Of a stretch of DNA of 37,848 bases, positions 18,069 to 26,010 are shown in pieces. The translations under genes and the position numbers were made by a program. Position 1 is the first letter of the stretch. Each line of letters starts with the position of its first letter. The stretch comes from Christensenellaceae bacterium (GTDB lineage: Bacteria; Bacillota; Clostridia; Christensenellales; Aristaeellaceae), in assembly GCA_012518615.1 (NCBI GenBank), contig JAAYRU010000030.1, positions 1-37,848 of the forward strand, given 5' to 3'. The notes under the pieces are model-generated. The model searched no databases and was not told where the DNA came from. It worked only from the letters and a program-made list of their open reading frames with translations.

Positions 18069-18711
18069 GCAAGTAATGCACGAAAGGATCGCTTAGTATA
18101 TAATCCGGCGTATCGTTTATAAGGCTCTGAACGGCTTCGAGCACCGCCTCGGCGTCTTCCTCTTTTACAAGTATGCCAGCGGTAACCTGAGCGGCATATT
18201 CTTCATTTTCTAGGACAATCCTATCATCTTGATTAAAAAAATACTTAAGCCTATCCCAGTTGGGGTAGGGCACATCAAAAACCATGCGCCTGCATAGCTG
18301 CATGGTTATTATTTTCGCGCTGTCTACCGCCAAAGTACAGCCCTTGCTGTACGCGCGCACAAGCCCGCCTGCTCCAAGGAGTATACCGCCAAAATAGCGC
18401 GTTACAACAACGCAGAGGTTTACAAGGTTTTTAGCCTGAAGCACGCCCATCATGGGGAGCCCGGCAGTACCCTGCGGCTCCCCATCATCGCTGTAGCGCA
18501 TAATACCCGCATTTGCGCCTATAACATAGGCGTAGCAGTTGTGGGTAGCTTGGGCGTGTTCTTTTCTTTTGCTTTCTATAAAGCTTAGCGCCTCCTCCTC
18601 CGTATCGCAGGGCATGGCATAGCCAATAAACCTGCTTTTTTGAATAATATATTCTTCCGCGGAGGAATTAAGTATCGTTATATAAGGTTTTACTGCATTA
18701 TTACTCTGCAA
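18058..18711 (-). CDS. yigZ: YigZ/IMPACT family protein
   Basis: This 217-residue member of the UPF0029/IMPACT family is related to eukaryotic IMPACT, a Gcn2 regulator; the bacterial role is unclear. Signatures are [16 protein letters not shown] (73-88) and [21 protein letters not shown] (101-121). A C-terminal DUF1949-like ferredoxin fold follows. The start is TTG 18711, inside the end of tyrS (22-nt overlap). No in-frame ATG lies before the conserved KPYITI segment. The ribosome site is weak, so translation is likely coupled to tyrS. Confidence 0.92.
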   Translation of the reverse strand: MQSNNAVKPYITILNSSAEEYIIQKSRFIGYAMPCDTEEEALSFIESKRKEHAQATHNCYAYVIGANAGIMRYSDDGEPQGTAGLPMMGVLQAKNLVNLCVVVTRYFGGILLGAGGLVRAYSKGCTLAVDSAKIITMQLCRRMVFDVPYPNWDRLKYFFNQDDRIVLENEEYAAQVTAGILVKEEDAEAVLEAVQSLINDTPDYILSDPFVHYLPSP

Positions 18712-19916
18712 TAGTTCTTCTTGCCCCTTCTCAGTAGTACCCCGTCCGTTTTTTTAATATCGTCCTCACTTAGTCTTGCGTCTATATCGCTTACACGCTC
18801 TCCATCTACATATACAGCGCCTTGCTTTATCATCTTCCTTGCGTCGCTATTTGATGTGCACAATCCGCATAGATTTAGTATAGTGCTTAGGCGGTTATCC
18901 TCATCAAGCTGTGCGGGGGTTATTATAAAGGTTGGCACTTCATCAGACGCGCCGTCTTTTTCAAATAGAGAAGCGGAGGCTATCTGTGCTTTTTCAGCTT
19001 CCTCTTCGCCATGCACAAGTTTTGTACATTCAAAGGCTAGTACCTTTTTAGCTTCGTTTATCTCCTGACCTTCAAGCGCGGAAAGTCTCCTTACTTCATC
19101 CATAGGCAGGAATGTAAGCATGGAAAGGCATTTTTCAACATCTTCATCCGCTACATTGCGCCAGTACTGGTAGAAATCGTATGGTGAGCAAAGCTCCGCA
19201 TCCAGCCATAGCGCACCCTTTTCGGTTTTGCCCATCTTAGAGCCGCTGCTTGTTAGCAGCAGGTTGAATGTACATGCAAACGCCGCTTCCTGCTCCTTTC
19301 TGCGTATTAAATCAGCGCCGGCTAGGATATTGCTCCACTGGTCATCCCCGCCCATCTGTAAGCGGCAATTATACTTGCGGAACAGCATAAGGAAATCATA
19401 CGCCTGCATAATCATATAGTTAAACTCAAGGAAAGTAAGCCCGCGCTCATAGCGCTGCTTATAGCACTCCGCAGCAAGCATTCTGTTTACCGAGAACTGA
19501 GCGCCAATTTCGCGCAAAAATTCCAGATAGTTGAGTTTAGTAAGCCAATCCGCATTGTTTACCATAAGGGCTTTGCCGTTATCAAAGCTAATAAACTTTG
19601 AAAGCTGTTTTTTTATGCCTTCGGCATTTTGCTGCACGGTTTCTACGCTCATCATCTTGCGCATATCGGTTTTGCCTGAAGGGTCTCCAACCATAGCCGT
19701 ACCGCCGCCCACAAGGGCTATAGGTCTATGCCCCGCCCTTTGCATATGCGCCATAGCGAGTATAGGTATAAAATGCCCAAAATGCAGGCTGTCGGCGGTA
19801 GGGTCAAAGCCTACATAAAAGGTGGTGGATTCCCTTTCAAGCTGCTTGTATAAATCTTCCTCGAATGTGGTCTGCGCTATAAAGCCTCTCTCTTTTAGTA
19901 TGTCAAGTATGTGCAT
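18690..19916 (-). CDS. tyrS: Tyrosyl-tRNA synthetase
   Basis: TyrS charges tRNA-Tyr with tyrosine in the cytoplasm. The protein has 408 residues. Class I motifs are HFGH (45-48, in DSLHFGH) and KMGKT (227-231). The tyrosine pocket segment [22 protein letters not shown] is present, and an S4 RNA-binding domain closes the C-terminus ([19 protein letters not shown]). AAAGGAGA precedes ATG 19916. It is 12 bp downstream of the aminotransferase gene with no own promoter or T-box, so its expression should depend on the upstream T-box at 21118-21346. Confidence 0.97.
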   Translation of the reverse strand: MHILDILKERGFIAQTTFEEDLYKQLERESTTFYVGFDPTADSLHFGHFIPILAMAHMQRAGHRPIALVGGGTAMVGDPSGKTDMRKMMSVETVQQNAEGIKKQLSKFISFDNGKALMVNNADWLTKLNYLEFLREIGAQFSVNRMLAAECYKQRYERGLTFLEFNYMIMQAYDFLMLFRKYNCRLQMGGDDQWSNILAGADLIRRKEQEAAFACTFNLLLTSSGSKMGKTEKGALWLDAELCSPYDFYQYWRNVADEDVEKCLSMLTFLPMDEVRRLSALEGQEINEAKKVLAFECTKLVHGEEEAEKAQIASASLFEKDGASDEVPTFIITPAQLDEDNRLSTILNLCGLCTSNSDARKMIKQGAVYVDGERVSDIDARLSEDDIKKTDGVLLRRGKKNYCRVIMQ

Positions 19917-19927
19917 GGTTGTCTCCT

Positions 19928-21106
19928 TTAGTCGTTATCAAAGCATTCTTTTAGTATCTGCATACCTTTTTTAATGGTATCTATGTCTGAATTTGAAAAA
20001 TTAAGCCTGAATGTGTTCTCATGCCCGCCCTCAGGGTGGAAGGGAGAACCCGGCACAAAGGCAACGCCCCTGTCAACCGCCTTACGGAAATACTTTTCCA
20101 CATTTTCGCCTTCTTTTATTTCGGCAAATATGAACAGACCTCCAGCCGGCACAGTGTACTTTACTACTGCTTTAATTTGGGAAAGCCCATCAAGCATGGT
20201 ATCCATCTGCTGCTTATATACTTCGCAGGCTTTTTCCACATTTGGCTTTAGCAAATCCCTCTTTAAAAATTCCGCAACTACAGCTTGGTTAAGCGTTGGC
20301 GTATGCACATCGGCGGACTGCTTGCATATGGTGCATTTTTTAATGAGCGCGGCATCCCCCGCCATAAAGCCAACCCTTAGCCCCGGGGATATAACCTTTG
20401 AGAAACTGCCAAGAAGCGCAACCTTGCCATTTTTATCAAATGATTTTATCGCGGGAAGGTTTTCCCCGCTATACCTTAATGAGTGGTATGGGTCATCCTC
20501 AGCAACAAGCATATTGTATTTAGCGGCAAGCTCGGCTATCGTTTTACGCCTGTCTATGCTCATGCTTATACCCGTTGGGTTTTGGAATGTGGGTATGGTA
20601 TACAGCATTTTGGCGTTGTACTCTTTTATAAGCCTTTCAAGGTCTTCAATTATTATTCCCTTGTCATCGCTTTTAACGGGTATGAGGTTAGCCTCATAAA
20701 TTTTAAGGCATTGCAGATTGCCTATAAACGAAGGGCTTTCAACTATTACATTATCGCCGGGGTTTAGGTATGCCTTGCATATTAAATCCATAGCCTGAGA
20801 AGAACCTGTAACTGGCAGTATTTCATCCTTGGCTACCTCGGCGCCAAACTCCTCCAGTATATACTTTTGAAGCTCTTCAACCAGCGGAGCGTAGCCTTCT
20901 GTGGGACCGTATTGCAGCATATTTTTGCCCTTGGTTTCAAGTAATTCTTGTATAATTTCAGCAACTTCTTTTTCCGGCAGGGAAAAATTGCCCGGGTTTC
21001 CGCCCGCAAATGATATCATACCGGGTTTCGCGGTAAGCTTTAACAGCTCTCTTATAGCGGAACCTGTAATCGGCTCCATGCGTTTTGCAAAAGTAAAATC
21101 GCCCAT
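19928..21106 (-). CDS. PLP-dependent aminotransferase (2-aminoadipate/aromatic type)
   Basis: This 392-residue fold-type I aminotransferase belongs to the group that includes 2-aminoadipate and aromatic amino acid transaminases (LysN/ARO8-like). Cofactor residues are visible: GSSQAMDL (101-108, phosphate cup), N176 in TFQNPTG, D204/D205 with Y207 in AEDDPY, and Schiff-base K237 in [16 protein letters not shown]. There is no N-terminal GntR domain, so it is not a MocR regulator. It is preceded by a T-box leader whose specifier reads as a Phe codon, which supports a role in phenylalanine/tyrosine formation. AGGAGGAAGAT precedes the ATG. The same transcript continues into tyrS and yigZ. Confidence 0.9.
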   Translation of the reverse strand: MGDFTFAKRMEPITGSAIRELLKLTAKPGMISFAGGNPGNFSLPEKEVAEIIQELLETKGKNMLQYGPTEGYAPLVEELQKYILEEFGAEVAKDEILPVTGSSQAMDLICKAYLNPGDNVIVESPSFIGNLQCLKIYEANLIPVKSDDKGIIIEDLERLIKEYNAKMLYTIPTFQNPTGISMSIDRRKTIAELAAKYNMLVAEDDPYHSLRYSGENLPAIKSFDKNGKVALLGSFSKVISPGLRVGFMAGDAALIKKCTICKQSADVHTPTLNQAVVAEFLKRDLLKPNVEKACEVYKQQMDTMLDGLSQIKAVVKYTVPAGGLFIFAEIKEGENVEKYFRKAVDRGVAFVPGSPFHPEGGHENTFRLNFSNSDIDTIKKGMQILKECFDND

Positions 21107-21117
21107 ATCTTCCTCCT

Positions 21118-21346
21118 AAAAAGCCCCCCTTCAGATGTCTGAAGGAAGGCGTATTATCGCGGTACCACTTCCGTTTAGTGCAAAGCACCCTCATGGAAAA
21201 ATTCCTGCGCTATAAGCGGCGCGCCGCCGAAGCCTTTGAATTCAGCCCCGCACTCCAAGGTGTATTCAGCTTTACCCCGCTATGCCCTTACACCACCCGG
21301 ACACTCTCTTAAAGCCTAAAGTTAAGCCTAGTTCTCCCCTTCAACG
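21118..21346 (-). promoter_or_regulatory. T-box riboswitch leader, specifier probably UUC (Phe)
   Basis: The T-box core AGTGGTACCGCG lies at 21158-21169 and offers UGGU to pair with a tRNA ending ACCA. Downstream is a terminator: CCTTCAG/CTGAAGG stem (21128-21145), then CTTTTT. Stem I begins with AGAGAGTG. Its apical helix pairs GGTGTA with TACACC, and GTCCG pairs with CGGGGC below that. The 3' strand of the specifier loop then reads GAA-TTC-A (21243 down to 21237). By the loop-E rule (GAA precedes the specifier) the codon is TTC, phenylalanine. Uncharged tRNA would stabilise the antiterminator and switch on the aminotransferase > tyrS > yigZ operon. The GAATAC further up is used by the apical helix, so a Tyr reading is less likely. 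Confidence 0.88.
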
Positions 21347-21353
21347 CATGAAA

Positions 21354-21382
21354 ATTATATTAAATTGCGCATATGTTGTCAA
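21354..21382 (-). promoter_or_regulatory. Promoter of the T-box operon
   Basis: On the minus strand TTGACA (21377-21382), a 17-bp spacer and TATAAT (21354-21359) form a perfect consensus sigma-A promoter. The start of transcription falls near 21347, just before stem I of the T-box. Confidence 0.92.
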
Positions 21383-21478
21383 GCAAAGATATAGCAGCGC
21401 ACTTAGGTATCTTTTTGGTTTTAGCATTTAGTTATCATTTCCATTTCCTAAAAAAAGTGAAACTCACCAAACAACTGC

Positions 21479-21507
21479 TTGAAATTTCCCCCTGCAACTG
21501 ATATAAT
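21479..21507 (+). promoter_or_regulatory. Promoter of the tRNA-Ala gene
   Basis: TTGAAA (21479-21484), a 17-bp spacer and TATAAT (21502-21507) sit 24 bp before the tRNA. Confidence 0.85.
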
Positions 21508-21530
21508 GCACTTCGTTCCTTAGGAACTAT

Positions 21531-21606
21531 GGGGCATTAGCACAGTTGGTAGCGCGCTACATTCGCATTGTAGAGGTCAGCGGTTCGAATCCGCTATGCT
21601 CCACCA
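21531..21606 (+). tRNA. tRNA-Ala (anticodon CGC)
   Basis: This is a complete 76-nt cloverleaf. The acceptor stem GGGGCAT pairs with ATGCTCC and contains the G3-U70 wobble pair, the alanine identity element. The anticodon stem CTACA/TGTAG holds loop TTCGCAT with anticodon CGC, which reads GCG. The T-loop is TTCGAAT. Discriminator A and an encoded CCA end the gene. It is a single-gene transcription unit. Confidence 0.96.
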
Positions 21607-21610
21607 AAAC

Positions 21611-21651
21611 CGCTTAAATCCTTTGTTTTACAATGGGTTTGGGCGTTTTTT
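21611..21651 (+). terminator. Terminator after tRNA-Ala
   Basis: CGCTTAAATCC (21611-21621) pairs with GGGTTTGGGCG (21635-21645), allowing G-U wobbles, and is followed by six T residues (21646-21651). Confidence 0.7.
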
Positions 21652-21897
21652 ATATGAGGTGAATTATGCTGCAGGCGCTTTTTAGGTATTAATCCTCTGC
21701 TGCCAAAGGGCGGGCTAAGGCAATATAATAACTTGTTGAAGCTATCCATTTATAATTATTCAGTGAAAATAACATGTGAAAAGTGATTGCGGGGCATTGC
21801 AGCCGCGCTCAATAGAATAAAATAAAAATTTACGCCGCTATTTAAGCCCTATATGTAAAATATATACTTTTTCGCGTGAAAACGGGTATGTAAAAAA

Positions 21898-22073
21898 TTG
21901 CATTTTGTTATTTTTTAATATATAATATGTAGATAGTTGCAGGTGATATTTTTCACTTGACGGGAGGCTGGTGATTCGGCATCATTACTACAGATAGACA
22001 GACAGAAAATATACATGCCTGTATAGTTATCCACCTCCTCAAAGCGAAACAAGCGGCGCTCTCGTGTTTTTTT
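21898..22073 (+). ncRNA. Candidate structured RNA with its own promoter (unrecognised family)
   Basis: TTGCAT (21898-21903), a 17-bp spacer and TATAAT (21921-21926) would start a transcript near 21933. It contains several possible helices. CAGGTGA pairs with TCACTTG. A longer-range stem pairs GGAGG(c)TGG with CCACCTCC. Enclosed by it is TATACA-TGCC-TGTATA. A run of seven T residues ends the block at 22067-22073, after a weak AGCG/CGCT hairpin. A mini-ORF of eight codons (GTG start, encoding MIRHHYYR) follows the GGGAGG, so this could instead be a leader or attenuator for the adhesin gene. I do not recognise a known RNA family. Confidence 0.4.
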
Positions 22074-22099
22074 ACCGTGTGGGCGTTTTGTGTTGTTAT

Positions 22100-22127
22100 A
22101 GGGGTCATGGCTTTATGCCTGACCCCT
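22100..22127. terminator. Strong hairpin, possible terminator or attenuator
   Basis: AGGGGTCA (22100-22107) pairs with TGACCCCT (22120-22127), with an inner GGC/GCC pair. The downstream T-tract (TTTCGCTTTGC) is weak. Positions 22128-22350 show only a TATAAT-like box (22289-22294) without a clear -35, and then the GGGAGGA ribosome site of the adhesin gene. The rest of 21652-21897 shows no gene or clear signal. Confidence 0.45.
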
Positions 22128-22350
22128 TTCGCTTTGCTTATAAACGCTCCGTAACGCTATTAAATGTCCATTATGTTTCCTGTAATTGTTTTTCTGGGAA
22201 TGCATAATGAAAGCAAATCGTATCCTGCCGCGTTGCGCACAAAGCGCCGCGAGCCCGCGCATACAGGGGCAGCGAAACAGCCGCTATATATAATAGGCAA
22301 TTGAAGAAAATAAAAAGATATTAAGTAATAAACGGGAGGACAGGTTAACC

Positions 22351-25300
22351 ATGAAAACGAAAAAAGCAATATCACTTATACTTGCGCTTTTTATAGTGTG
22401 GGCTGCGCTGCCCATTCAAAGCGCTTTTGCCTCGCCCAAAAGGTGGTACGTAGCAACAACCGGAGATGAGAGCTATAGCGGCGACAGCTGGACCTATGCC
22501 AGGTCGAATTTAATGAACGTGATGAACGAAGCTGGTACCAACGATGAAATATGGGTGGCTGAGGGAACATACAGCCCGGGTGACTTCGCAAATGATACTT
22601 TCCTTTTGGAAAAAGGCGTTAAAGTATACGGCGGTTTTTTAGGAACCGAGACGGAACTGTCCGCCCGTAACTTGACGGCGAACGAGACTATCCTTGACGG
22701 CGGCAACATTAACTTGAGTGTGGTGACAGGCGGAACGGACGCAACCCCCGACGACACACGACTTGACGGCTTTACTATAAAGGGCGGAAATGTGCCTTTT
22801 GCTTTCTTATTTGGAGGCGGGATGTACAACGATAGCTCCAGCCCGACTGTGGCGAACTGCACCTTTTCAGGCAACACGGCAAATTGGGGCGGCGGGATGT
22901 ACAACACAAACAACTCCAGCCCTACGGTGGAAAACTGCACCTTTTCCGGCAACACGGCAAATTATTACGGCGGCGGGATGTACAACGAAAACAACTCCAG
23001 CCCGACTGTGGCTAACTGCACCTTTTCCGGCAACACGGCGAACAGCGACGGCGGCGGGATGTACAACGAAAACAACTCCAGACCTAAGGTGAAAAACTGC
23101 ACCTTCTCCGGCAACACGGCGAACCAGGACGACGGCGGCGGGATGTACAACGCAAACAACTCCAGCCCGACTGTGGCTAACTGCACCTTTTCCGGCAACA
23201 CGGCGAACAGCAACGGCGGCGGGATGTACAACGATAGCTCCAGCCCTACGGTGGCGAACTGCACCTTTTCCGGCAACACATCGGAAAATTTAGACGGCGG
23301 CGGGATGTACAACTACAACTCCAGCCCTACGGTTACAAACTGCGCCTTCACCGCCAACACAACAGAAAGGTACGGCGGCGGGATGAGCAACTTAGACTCC
23401 AGCCCTACGGTGGTAAACTGTACCCTCTCCGGTAATACATCTAAAAGCGGCGGCGGGATGTGCAACTACAACTCCAGCCCTACGGTTACAAACTGCACCT
23501 TATCCGACAACAGGGCAACGTTGAGTGGCGGCGGCATAAACAACCTACAAAACGCTAGCCCAATACTGGCAAACACTATACTGTGGGGCAACACAGCCCC
23601 CGCTGATTGGGGACCTGACATATTTCAGAACACAGGGATCCTAAACCTGAAAAACTGTGTGGTTGAAAAATATAAATTTTACAACGCGGACGAAAACATA
23701 AGCAACCTCATCACAGGCGACCCAAAGCTTAAAGCGTTGAACAAGGCGGGCGGCAGCCCTGATACTGCTTCTGATGTGTATATATATAAGCTGCAAACAG
23801 GCAGCTCGGCTATAGATGCGGGGCTTATTGGCAACGGCATCACAGTTCCCAATAAGGACCAGCGGGGCACTGACAGACCGCAGGGGGCAGGCGTAGACAT
23901 AGGCTCTTATGAAGCGGAGTATACCATTACTTCCGTTGAGGTTAATCCTGATACGGCAAGTGTGAAAAAGGGAGAAACACAGAGCTTCACCGCGAACGTT
24001 ACAGGCACGGGTGATTATAACAACACGGTTACTTGGTCGGTTATAGACAAAACATCCTCCGGAACGACAATCTCAGACAGCGGAACGCTCGCCGTAGCCG
24101 CGGATGAAAACGCAACCGCATTAACCGTAAAAGCAACTTCAAAAGGCGACAGCACGAAATCCGACACCGCAACCGTAACCGTTGAGGAAGCGGTGGCTGT
24201 AACGGGAGTAACGGTAGATCCGGAAACTTTAACATTAACAGCGGGCGGGGCAGCCGAAACGCTTACAGCGACTGTATTACCAACTGACGCGGCAAATAAG
24301 GATGTAACATGGGCGTCAAATAACGAAACCGTAGCGACTGTGGCAAATGGCGTAGTAACCCCGCTAGCCGCGGGGCAAGCTATTATTACTGTTAAAACTG
24401 TAGACGGCAACTACCAAGCTACCTGCACTGTGAATGTTAACGCTGCCACGGTGGCTGTAACGAGTGTATCGGTAGATCCGGAAACTTTAACATTAACAGC
24501 GGGCGGGGCAACCGGAACATTAACGGCGACTGTATTACCTACCGAAGCGACAAATAAGGATGTAACATGGGCGTCAAATAACGAAGCTGTAGCGACTGTG
24601 GCAGACGGCGTAGTAACCCCGATAGCCGCGGGGCAAGCTATTATTACTGTTAAAACTGTAGACGGCAGCAAAACAGCTACATGCACTGTAACCGTGCAAG
24701 CGGCTGCTGTGCCAGTAACAGGCGTTAAGCTTAATAAGACTTCAACCACCCTTGTTGTTGGCGGCTCTGAAACTCTGTATGCAACCGTTGAACCCGCAAC
24801 AGCCACAAACAAAAATGTAATATGGAGCAGCGATAAACATTCAGTAGCAACCGTTGATACAATAGGCAATGTAAAAGCGGTGGGCGTTGGCACTGCCACA
24901 ATAACCGTTACCACTGAAGACGGCAGCAAAACAGCTACATGCACTGTAACCGTACAGGCGGCTGCTGTACCAGTAACAGGCGTTAAGCTTAACAAGACTT
25001 CAACCACACTTGTTGTTGGCGGCTCTGAAACTCTGTATGCAACCGTTGAACCCGCAACAGCCACAAACAAAAATGTAAAATGGAGCAGCGATAAACATTC
25101 AGTAGCAACTGTTGATACAATTGGCAATATAAAAGCGGTGGGCGTTGGCACTGCCACAATAACCGTTACCACTGAAGACGGCAATAAGACTGCCGCGTGC
25201 ACTGTAACTGTACAGTCAGCAGGCATAAACTATACCACAGTTTCAGGCGATGGCCAGACCCATACCCGAAGCAGCGGCGAAGACCTGCTACTAACCGTAA

Positions 25301-25941
25301 AACGGAATACTGAGGATAATAAATCCTTTGGTCTATTCCGTGAGCTTAGGAAAGACGGCGCGCCTGTTTCTAAAAGCCACTACACCACGCAAGGGGGCAG
25401 CATTATTATACGGCTTAAATCCGCTTGGCTGGATACGCTATCTGCAGGCTTGCATACGCTTAGCATTATATTTGAAGATGGGGAAGCCAAGGCTTCATTT
25501 ACCATAAAGGCAAAGCCGGGCAGCTTTGAAGATGTAACGGTACCCAAAGATAGCTTTACCTTTACCAAGCTGTGGCAGGGCGGTACAGAAAAGGGCATAG
25601 ACTGGACTCTGTATGACGAAATGGACCAAGTCGCCCACAAGCTGTTTAACAAGAAGGTTGTTAGCAAAACTGAATGGAAGTATGAAGCTTGGTTCGATAA
25701 GCCGGTTTCCCGCTACGTGGTTGAAAAACCTGTTGCAGGTTACTCAACGCGCTATAAAAACGTGGGCGTGTACGCCGGAATTACAGACCGCTGCTGCAAC
25801 GGCGGCACAATAATAAACTACAAAATCCCCCAGACAGGGGATAAAGCCGACCTTGCGCTATGGGCGGGCTTGGTACTGCTTGGCATTACTGGCATAGGCA
25901 TAGCGCTTATGGCAGGCAAGCGCAGGAAGACAAGAAAATAA
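22351..25941 (+). CDS. Sortase-anchored surface protein: parallel beta-helix plus Ig-like (Big) domains
   Basis: This 1196-residue wall-anchored adhesin-like protein has a signal peptide (1-28, ending QSAFAS). Residues 30-154 resemble the DUF1565/right-handed beta-helix start (WYVATTGDESYSGDSW, FLLEKGVKVYGGF). About ten helix turns follow at 155-418, each GGGMYN...SSPTV.NCTFSGNTA, similar to chlamydial Pmp and choice-of-anchor repeats. One divergent Ig-like unit (525-614) precedes four 86-residue Big_2-like units (615-958). Then come a DUF-like beta module (about 960-1058) and a Cna-B-like module. IPQTGD (1159-1164), a hydrophobic helix and the basic tail GKRRKTRK form the sorting signal. GGGAGGA precedes the ATG. 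The next gene is a sortase, its likely anchoring enzyme. The region looks richer in G+C than its neighbours, which suggests transfer. Confidence 0.9.
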   Translation: MKTKKAISLILALFIVWAALPIQSAFASPKRWYVATTGDESYSGDSWTYARSNLMNVMNEAGTNDEIWVAEGTYSPGDFANDTFLLEKGVKVYGGFLGTETELSARNLTANETILDGGNINLSVVTGGTDATPDDTRLDGFTIKGGNVPFAFLFGGGMYNDSSSPTVANCTFSGNTANWGGGMYNTNNSSPTVENCTFSGNTANYYGGGMYNENNSSPTVANCTFSGNTANSDGGGMYNENNSRPKVKNCTFSGNTANQDDGGGMYNANNSSPTVANCTFSGNTANSNGGGMYNDSSSPTVANCTFSGNTSENLDGGGMYNYNSSPTVTNCAFTANTTERYGGGMSNLDSSPTVVNCTLSGNTSKSGGGMCNYNSSPTVTNCTLSDNRATLSGGGINNLQNASPILANTILWGNTAPADWGPDIFQNTGILNLKNCVVEKYKFYNADENISNLITGDPKLKALNKAGGSPDTASDVYIYKLQTGSSAIDAGLIGNGITVPNKDQRGTDRPQGAGVDIGSYEAEYTITSVEVNPDTASVKKGETQSFTANVTGTGDYNNTVTWSVIDKTSSGTTISDSGTLAVAADENATALTVKATSKGDSTKSDTATVTVEEAVAVTGVTVDPETLTLTAGGAAETLTATVLPTDAANKDVTWASNNETVATVANGVVTPLAAGQAIITVKTVDGNYQATCTVNVNAATVAVTSVSVDPETLTLTAGGATGTLTATVLPTEATNKDVTWASNNEAVATVADGVVTPIAAGQAIITVKTVDGSKTATCTVTVQAAAVPVTGVKLNKTSTTLVVGGSETLYATVEPATATNKNVIWSSDKHSVATVDTIGNVKAVGVGTATITVTTEDGSKTATCTVTVQAAAVPVTGVKLNKTSTTLVVGGSETLYATVEPATATNKNVKWSSDKHSVATVDTIGNIKAVGVGTATITVTTEDGNKTAACTVTVQSAGINYTTVSGDGQTHTRSSGEDLLLTVKRNTEDNKSFGLFRELRKDGAPVSKSHYTTQGGSIIIRLKSAWLDTLSAGLHTLSIIFEDGEAKASFTIKAKPGSFEDVTVPKDSFTFTKLWQGGTEKGIDWTLYDEMDQVAHKLFNKKVVSKTEWKYEAWFDKPVSRYVVEKPVAGYSTRYKNVGVYAGITDRCCNGGTIINYKIPQTGDKADLALWAGLVLLGITGIGIALMAGKRRKTRK
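22813..23609 (+). repeat. About ten tandem coding repeats of the beta-helix
   Basis: Units of about 72-78 bp share GGCGGCGGGATGTACAAC and AACTGCACCTTTTCCGGCAA-like blocks. Units 1-6 are almost identical at DNA level, and units 7-10 are progressively diverged. Unit lengths differ by whole codons. This is consistent with expansion by unequal recombination. Confidence 0.88.
24193..25224 (+). repeat. Four 258-bp tandem repeats encoding Ig-like domains
   Basis: Units begin at 24193, 24451, 24709 and 24967, an exact 258-bp (86-codon) period. Units 1 and 2 are close copies of each other (DPETLTLTAGG type), and so are units 3 and 4 (LNKTSTTLVVGGSETLYATV type). The pattern points to pairwise duplications. 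Confidence 0.9.
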
Positions 25942-25957
25942 CGCGCAAGCGATAAAA

Positions 25958-25989
25958 CAGGCTCTGTCTAGCAATACGGACAGAGCCTG
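25958..25989 (+). other. Perfect 11-bp hairpin between adhesin and sortase genes
   Basis: CAGGCTCTGTC (25958-25968) and GACAGAGCCTG (25979-25989) form a perfect stem with a 10-nt loop. No T-run follows (AGCGTTAG), so it is not a standard terminator. It may reduce downstream expression or protect the adhesin mRNA 3' end. Confidence 0.75.
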
Positions 25990-26010
25990 AGCGTTAGAAA
26001 GGGCAATATA

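Noticed and set aside
19974-20699. 241-codon plus-strand open frame over the aminotransferase
   Set aside because: It is antisense to conserved PLP-enzyme motifs and has no translation signals.
21241-21300. Tyr (UAC) specifier in the T-box
   Set aside because: The GAATAC sequence is present, but its TACACC pairs with GGTGTA in the apical helix of stem I. The loop position is better filled by GAA-TTC-A.
22813-23609. CRISPR-like repeated array
   Set aside because: The repeats are contiguous, in frame, codon-sized and encode beta-helix turns of one long protein. There are no unique spacers between constant repeats.
24411-25226. 271-codon minus-strand open frame inside the adhesin gene
   Set aside because: It is the antisense of the Ig-like repeats and repeats with the same period. 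It has no ribosome site, and the plus-strand protein is clearly real.
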